Below, in pieces: positions 60,449-64,000 of a stretch of DNA of 64,000 nt (positions are counted from its first letter, which is position 1; each line of letters begins with the position of its first letter). The stretch comes from Actimicrobium sp047621345. Lineage in GTDB: Bacteria; Pseudomonadota; Gammaproteobacteria; Burkholderiales; Burkholderiaceae_D. The notes beneath the pieces were generated by a model. It was not told where the DNA came from, searched no databases, and was given only the letters and a program-made list of their open reading frames with translations. A program made the translations under genes and the position numbers. The stretch covers positions 1 through 64,000 of the forward strand of contig JBLHLW010000016.1 of NCBI GenBank assembly GCA_047621345.1, written 5' to 3'.

Positions 60449-62149
60449 TTAGCGCAGCACCAGCAAATACAGCAACAACAGATTGAGCACCACCGAAACC
60501 ACCGCCACGCTGCGCCAGATCGACAACGGATCGCGTTGCAGCAGCGGCAGCGCGGGCGCCCTGTCGAGCGCGCGGGTGGCGCCGCGTTCGAGCGCCAGCA
60601 GGAATTCCTCGGCGGTTTCAAAGCGGTTGACAGTATCGCGTGCGACCGCTTTCAGGACCACGTTTTCCAGCCAGTGCGGAATCTCGGGACGGGTGCGCGT
60701 TGGCGGAACCGGTTCATTGAAACGCGGTCGCTGGAAGGCTTCGATCTCACCGTACGGATAACGTCGGGTCAGCAGTTGGTAGAGCGTGACGCCGACGGCA
60801 TACAGGTCGGTCTGGCGTGAGGCGGGCGCGTTATCGAACTGTTCCGGCGCGAGGTAGGACGGTGTGCCGGCCTGCGTGCTGGCTTGTTGCGGGCCGTCCA
60901 GTCCGGATTGCGCGACGCCAAAATCGAGTAGCCGCAATTCGCCGTCGCTACCGATATGCACGTTGGCCGGTTTGATATCGCGATGCAGGATGCTGCGTCG
61001 ATGCAGCGCGCCGACGGCACGGACCAGTTTCGTACCCTGCGCGATGACATCGGGAATCGTGAAATGGGTCGCCGCGTCGAGCTGTTGCTGCAGCGTGCTG
61101 CCCTCGTGCCAGGTGGTCAGAAAATACAGCGCGCTGCGTTGGTCGGGCGTGATCACCTGAGCAAAAAAACGCGCCACGGCGCGCCGTGCCAGCCATTCTT
61201 CATGGGCAAAAGCGGCCCGCTCTTGCGGGTCGCTGCCGCAGCCCGGTTGCAGGGTTTTCAACACCAGCGCACGTTGCGTGCGCAGATCGGTAACGCGATA
61301 CAGCAGCGTGCTGCGCGAGTCGTGCAGCACGCTGTCGATCCGGTAGCCATCGATGGTCTGGCCGGGTTTGAAGCGCGGTGGCACCGGCAGCGCTTGCAGG
61401 CTGGACAACGCATCGCGCAAATTCTGTTCTGGTAGCGCATCGATGCGCAGCACCATGGCGCTGGCGTTGTCGCCGCCGCCGGCGTCGAGTGCGGCTTGCA
61501 CCAGTGCTGCCGCACAGGTGTCGGCGTCGCATTTTTCCTGTGCTAGTCCGGATAAATGGCTGCCAAGGTCATGGTCGCGCAAGGCACTCCACACGCCATC
61601 GGTGACCAATAGCAGCACATCGCGCACCAGCAGTTCGCCCATGCCATGATCGACCGCCAGCCGCGAATCGAGACCGATGGCGCGGGTCAGCACATGCTGC
61701 ATTTCTGGCTTGTCCCAGACGTGATCGGTTGTTAGTCGGGTCAGTGCGCCGGCGCGCAGCAAGTACAACCGGCTATCGCCGACATGCGCAAAATAATAGA
61801 AGCCGCCGCGCAGCACCACGCAAGTCAGCGTGGTGGCCATGCCTGTCAGTTCGGTGCGCACCGAGCCCTGATGCTGAACCCAGCTGTTGGTCGCCGTCAG
61901 GACCCGGTCGAGCGCTTGCGATACCGGCCAGGTGTCCGGCGTCGCGTAGTAATCCGACAGCAGGCCGCGCACCGTGTACTCGGCGGCCTCGCGACCGCCC
62001 TCGTTACCCGAGACGCCATCGGCAATCGCCGCTAGCACGCCCTTGGTCAGCAAGTCCGATTCGCGCGGCGTGACCACGCCGACGAAGTCTTCATTGCGCG
62101 CGCGTGGCCCGACCTGTGTGGCGTGGCCGATCGCGAGGCTCAGTCCCAT
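60449..62149 (-). CDS. Bifunctional PP2C-type phosphatase / Ser-Thr kinase, membrane-anchored
   Basis: A 566-residue protein. Residues about 1-237 are a PP2C phosphatase with RNEDF (18-22), IADGVSG (42-48), GDSR and GGGDNAS. Residues about 268-530 are a eukaryote-type kinase with Lys298, HRDIKP (389-394), DFG (409-411) and APE (434-436). One C-terminal helix (about 545-563) anchors it. All catalytic residues are present. It starts one base after the narK-like stop (62149 chosen; ATG 62164 also possible), and narK is upstream in the same transcript. Homologues next to narK or nir genes occur in other betaproteobacteria. A role in controlling nitrate transport or use is inference. Confidence 0.88.
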   Translation of the reverse strand: MGLSLAIGHATQVGPRARNEDFVGVVTPRESDLLTKGVLAAIADGVSGNEGGREAAEYTVRGLLSDYYATPDTWPVSQALDRVLTATNSWVQHQGSVRTELTGMATTLTCVVLRGGFYYFAHVGDSRLYLLRAGALTRLTTDHVWDKPEMQHVLTRAIGLDSRLAVDHGMGELLVRDVLLLVTDGVWSALRDHDLGSHLSGLAQEKCDADTCAAALVQAALDAGGGDNASAMVLRIDALPEQNLRDALSSLQALPVPPRFKPGQTIDGYRIDSVLHDSRSTLLYRVTDLRTQRALVLKTLQPGCGSDPQERAAFAHEEWLARRAVARFFAQVITPDQRSALYFLTTWHEGSTLQQQLDAATHFTIPDVIAQGTKLVRAVGALHRRSILHRDIKPANVHIGSDGELRLLDFGVAQSGLDGPQQASTQAGTPSYLAPEQFDNAPASRQTDLYAVGVTLYQLLTRRYPYGEIEAFQRPRFNEPVPPTRTRPEIPHWLENVVLKAVARDTVNRFETAEEFLLALERGATRALDRAPALPLLQRDPLSIWRSVAVVSVVLNLLLLYLLVLR

Positions 62150-62150
62150 C

Positions 62151-63365
62151 TCAGATCTTGGCATTCGTCATGGCGGCGCTGCCCCATGTTGTGCGCCAGC
62201 GGCCCTTGACCGACGACAGGCCGATCAGGGCAAAGATAGCCAGTGCGGCAAAAATCGTCAGGCCGACCTGATAGCTGCCGGTCATCTGTTTCGAAAAACC
62301 GAGGCTCGATGCCAGGTAAAAGCCGCCGATGCCGCCAGCCATGCCGACCAGCCCGGTCATCACGCCGATTTCCTTGCGAAAGCGTTGTGGTACCAACTGG
62401 AACACTGCGCCATTACCAGTGCCCAGCGCCAGCATCGCACCGACGAACACGATCACGGCCGGTACTGGCGACTCCAGCCCGAGGCTGGCGATGAACAGGA
62501 AAATTGCCGCCAGCACGTACATGATCGACAGCGTCTTGATGCCGCCGATACGGTCGGACAAACGGCCGCCCATCGGTCGCACCAGTGAGCCGGCAAACAC
62601 GCAGGCTGCGGTGAAGTAGCCGGCGGTGACCGGCGACAGACCGTACTGGCTGTTGAAATAAATCGTCAGCGACGAGGCCAGCCCAGAAAAGCCGCCAAAG
62701 GTCACGCTATAGAAGAACATGAACCACCACGCATCCTTGTCTTTCAGAACCTGCAGGTATTCGAGCATCGACTTCGGCGGCGGTGCCGATGGCGCATCCT
62801 TGGCAAACACCATGTACACCACCAGCGCGATACCGAGCGGGATCAGGCACAGGCCGAACACGTTTTGCCAGCCGAAGGCCAGTGCCAGTGTCGGTGCAAA
62901 CAGCGCGGCAAAGGCGGTACCGGAATTGCCGGCACCGGCAATCCCCAGCGCGGTGCCCTGATGCTCGGGCGGATACCAGCGTGAGGCCAGCGGCAAGGCT
63001 ACCGCAAAGGCCGCACCAGCGACACCGAGAATCACGCCCAGCGCCAGGATGCTGTGATAACTGTCGAGCTGACCCTGCCAGGCCCAGACCATGCCGGCGA
63101 TGACAATGACCTGGCCGATGGCACCGGCCCGTTTGGGTTTCAGATGATCGACCAGTACGCCCATGACGATGCGCAGCAGTGCGCCGGCCAGCAGCGGGGT
63201 GGCAACGATCAAGCCTTTTTGGGCTGCGGTTAAGCCGAGGTCTTTGGCAATCTGCACGCCGAGCGGACCGAGGATCACCCAGACCATGAAGCTAAGGTCG
63301 AAGTAGAAAAAGGCGGCGAGCAGGGTCGGAGTGTGTCCGGCTTTCCAGAAAGATGTTTTTTGCAT
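62151..63365 (-). CDS. narK: Nitrate/nitrite transporter, NarK/NasA type (major facilitator)
   Basis: A 404-residue transporter with 12 predicted helices and the nitrate signature motifs: GIAGAGNSGTAFAA (helix 5 region) and GMAGGIGGFYLASSLG (helix 11 region). It moves nitrate in, or exchanges nitrate and nitrite. Its closeness to nirB fits assimilation. Longer in-frame starts upstream give unlikely N-termini; the ATG at 63365 matches the family. It is followed by the PP2C/kinase gene and has a sigma-54 promoter at 63404-63419. Confidence 0.92.
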   Translation of the reverse strand: MQKTSFWKAGHTPTLLAAFFYFDLSFMVWVILGPLGVQIAKDLGLTAAQKGLIVATPLLAGALLRIVMGVLVDHLKPKRAGAIGQVIVIAGMVWAWQGQLDSYHSILALGVILGVAGAAFAVALPLASRWYPPEHQGTALGIAGAGNSGTAFAALFAPTLALAFGWQNVFGLCLIPLGIALVVYMVFAKDAPSAPPPKSMLEYLQVLKDKDAWWFMFFYSVTFGGFSGLASSLTIYFNSQYGLSPVTAGYFTAACVFAGSLVRPMGGRLSDRIGGIKTLSIMYVLAAIFLFIASLGLESPVPAVIVFVGAMLALGTGNGAVFQLVPQRFRKEIGVMTGLVGMAGGIGGFYLASSLGFSKQMTGSYQVGLTIFAALAIFALIGLSSVKGRWRTTWGSAAMTNAKI

Positions 63366-63403
63366 GATGGCGTGATCGTGGTGAGTAAAGATGCACGGGC
63401 CAA

Positions 63404-63419
63404 CGCAAGCCCTGTGCCA
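63404..63419 (-). promoter_or_regulatory. Sigma-54 (-24/-12) promoter of narK
   Basis: On the minus strand TGGCAC-AGGGC-TTGC matches TGGCAC-N5-TTGC (63419 to 63405). The expected start is near 63393, about 28 bases before the narK ATG. It points away from the nirB promoter, so both face a shared upstream region. Confidence 0.65.
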
Positions 63420-63473
63420 TCTAAAATTTGTTGGCAACGGCATTTGTGCGCGCTCCATGGTGCATTAATCGCC

Positions 63474-63501
63474 GGCGCACCAAACAGTACGTCGGTGCGC
63501 C
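63474..63501. promoter_or_regulatory. Inverted repeat between two sigma-54 promoters
   Basis: GGCGCACC (63474-63481) and GGTGCGCC (63494-63501) are perfect 8-base arms with a 12-base spacer. It lies about midway between the narK and nirB sigma-54 promoters, a good position for a shared enhancer site. The arms contain GCACC/GGTGC half sites like those of NtrC, but the spacing (14 bases between half-site cores) differs from the usual 7. Confidence 0.5.
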
Positions 63502-63553
63502 TGATTCGGGTGCGTTTTTGCAAGGGTGCTGGTGCGCCATCGCCACTCCTCTC

Positions 63554-63569
63554 TGGCACCGCTTTTGCT
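63554..63569 (+). promoter_or_regulatory. Sigma-54 (-24/-12) promoter of nirB
   Basis: TGGCACCGCTTTTGCT matches TGGCAC-N5-TTGCT. The expected start is near 63580, about 43 bases before the nirB ATG. With the site for narK it makes a divergent sigma-54 pair. Confidence 0.72.
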
Positions 63570-63622
63570 TAGTCAGAAAAACGCAAGTCGCAAGGCGACA
63601 ACAAGAATTCACGAGGAGTCGA

Positions 63623-64000
63623 ATGAAGAAGCTCAAGCTGGTCATGGTCGGAAACGGGATGGCAGGTGTGCGTACGCTGGAAGAGCTGCGCAAGATCGCC
63701 CCGGATATCTATGACATCACGGTGTTCGGTGCCGAGCCGTATGCCAATTACAACCGCATCCTGCTGTCGCCCGTACTGGCTGGCGAACAGACCATCAAGG
63801 ACATCATGTTGAATGATGTCGACTGGTACGAAGAGAACGACATCACGCTGCACCTCGGCAAAAAGGTCGTCACGATCGACCGTATCAAGCGCCTTGTCAT
63901 CGCCGACGATGGCACCACCGCCGAATACGACCGTCTGCTGATGGCCACTGGTTCGAATCCGTTCATGTTGCCGGTGCCGGGCAAGGACCTGGCTGGCGTG
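63623..64000 (+). CDS. nirB: Nitrite reductase [NAD(P)H] large subunit, 5' part (runs off window)
   Basis: The first 126 residues of a NirB-type protein: an FAD-binding Rossmann start (KLVMVGNGMAGVRTLEEL), then FGAEPYANYNRILLSPVLAG and MATGSNPFMLPVPG, which are characteristic of NirB. The ATG at 63623 follows GAGGAG. The rest is beyond 64000. Siroheme-dependent NirB reduces nitrite to ammonium for assimilation; nirD and a nitrate reductase gene would be expected downstream. Confidence 0.93.
   Translation, partial: MKKLKLVMVGNGMAGVRTLEELRKIAPDIYDITVFGAEPYANYNRILLSPVLAGEQTIKDIMLNDVDWYEENDITLHLGKKVVTIDRIKRLVIADDGTTAEYDRLLMATGSNPFMLPVPGKDLAGV

Overview
The window looks like a chromosome segment of a betaproteobacterium, most likely in the Oxalobacteraceae (Burkholderiales). 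This rests on the gene neighbourhoods (queG back to back with tsaE-amiC; mutL-miaA; a NarK transporter followed by a PP2C/kinase protein next to nirB), the moderately high GC and the protein sequences themselves. It is inference from familiarity; no database search was possible. No rRNA, insertion sequence, prophage or CRISPR array is visible. There is one tRNA (elongator Met).

Layout. 1-390: tandem array of GTGGGCAC hairpin repeats. 390-4243 (minus): a TonB energising operon, tonB-exbB-exbD-exbD-TPR. 4687-6045: a solo HipA-like kinase with its own helix-turn-helix and direct repeats in its leader. 6394-19371: a peptide-acquisition locus in which a TonB-dependent receptor diverges from an operon of two peptide-binding proteins, an exported M3 oligopeptidase, two DppB/DppC-type permeases and one fused two-domain ATPase. 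19549-27571: ferredoxin-NADP reductase, an atypical TldD/TldE pair and an RND efflux adaptor plus pump. 27718-28911: a leucine-rich-repeat protein resembling the LRR part of type III effectors. 28948-32686 (minus): MscS channel, CzcE-like lipoprotein and an HflC/HflK pair. 33273-43664: housekeeping genes (DCC protein, tRNA-Met, miaA, mutL, DedA, chemoreceptor, amiC, tsaE, queG, AEC permease). 43681-49487: a DctSR-type two-component system divergent from a dctPQM TRAP transporter. 49830-55036: ogt-like gene, xerD, small charged protein, EEP phosphohydrolase, ybaK, plsY, tsaD. 55273-64000: a nitrogen region with nrtABD, a semialdehyde dehydrogenase, a nucleotidyltransferase with a truncated partner, a PP2C/Ser-Thr kinase protein, narK and the start of nirB.

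How the parts fit. The TonB operon and the outer-membrane receptor are neighbours, and the receptor faces a complete periplasm-to-cytoplasm peptide importer, so the first 19 kb could be one peptide-scavenging system. In the last 9 kb, sequences matching the sigma-54 (-24/-12) consensus lie before nrtA, narK and nirB, with a good NtrC-like site before nrtA. This suggests that nitrate uptake and reduction are under general nitrogen control.

Two families of short palindromic repeats (GTGGGCAC type and GGTGCAATGCC type) occupy many intergenic gaps. One has been duplicated together with the 3' end of tsaD. The observations most worth follow-up are the LRR protein, the decayed nucleotidyltransferase module, the HTH-HipA gene with its repeats, the peptide locus and the divergent sigma-54 region of narK/nirB.
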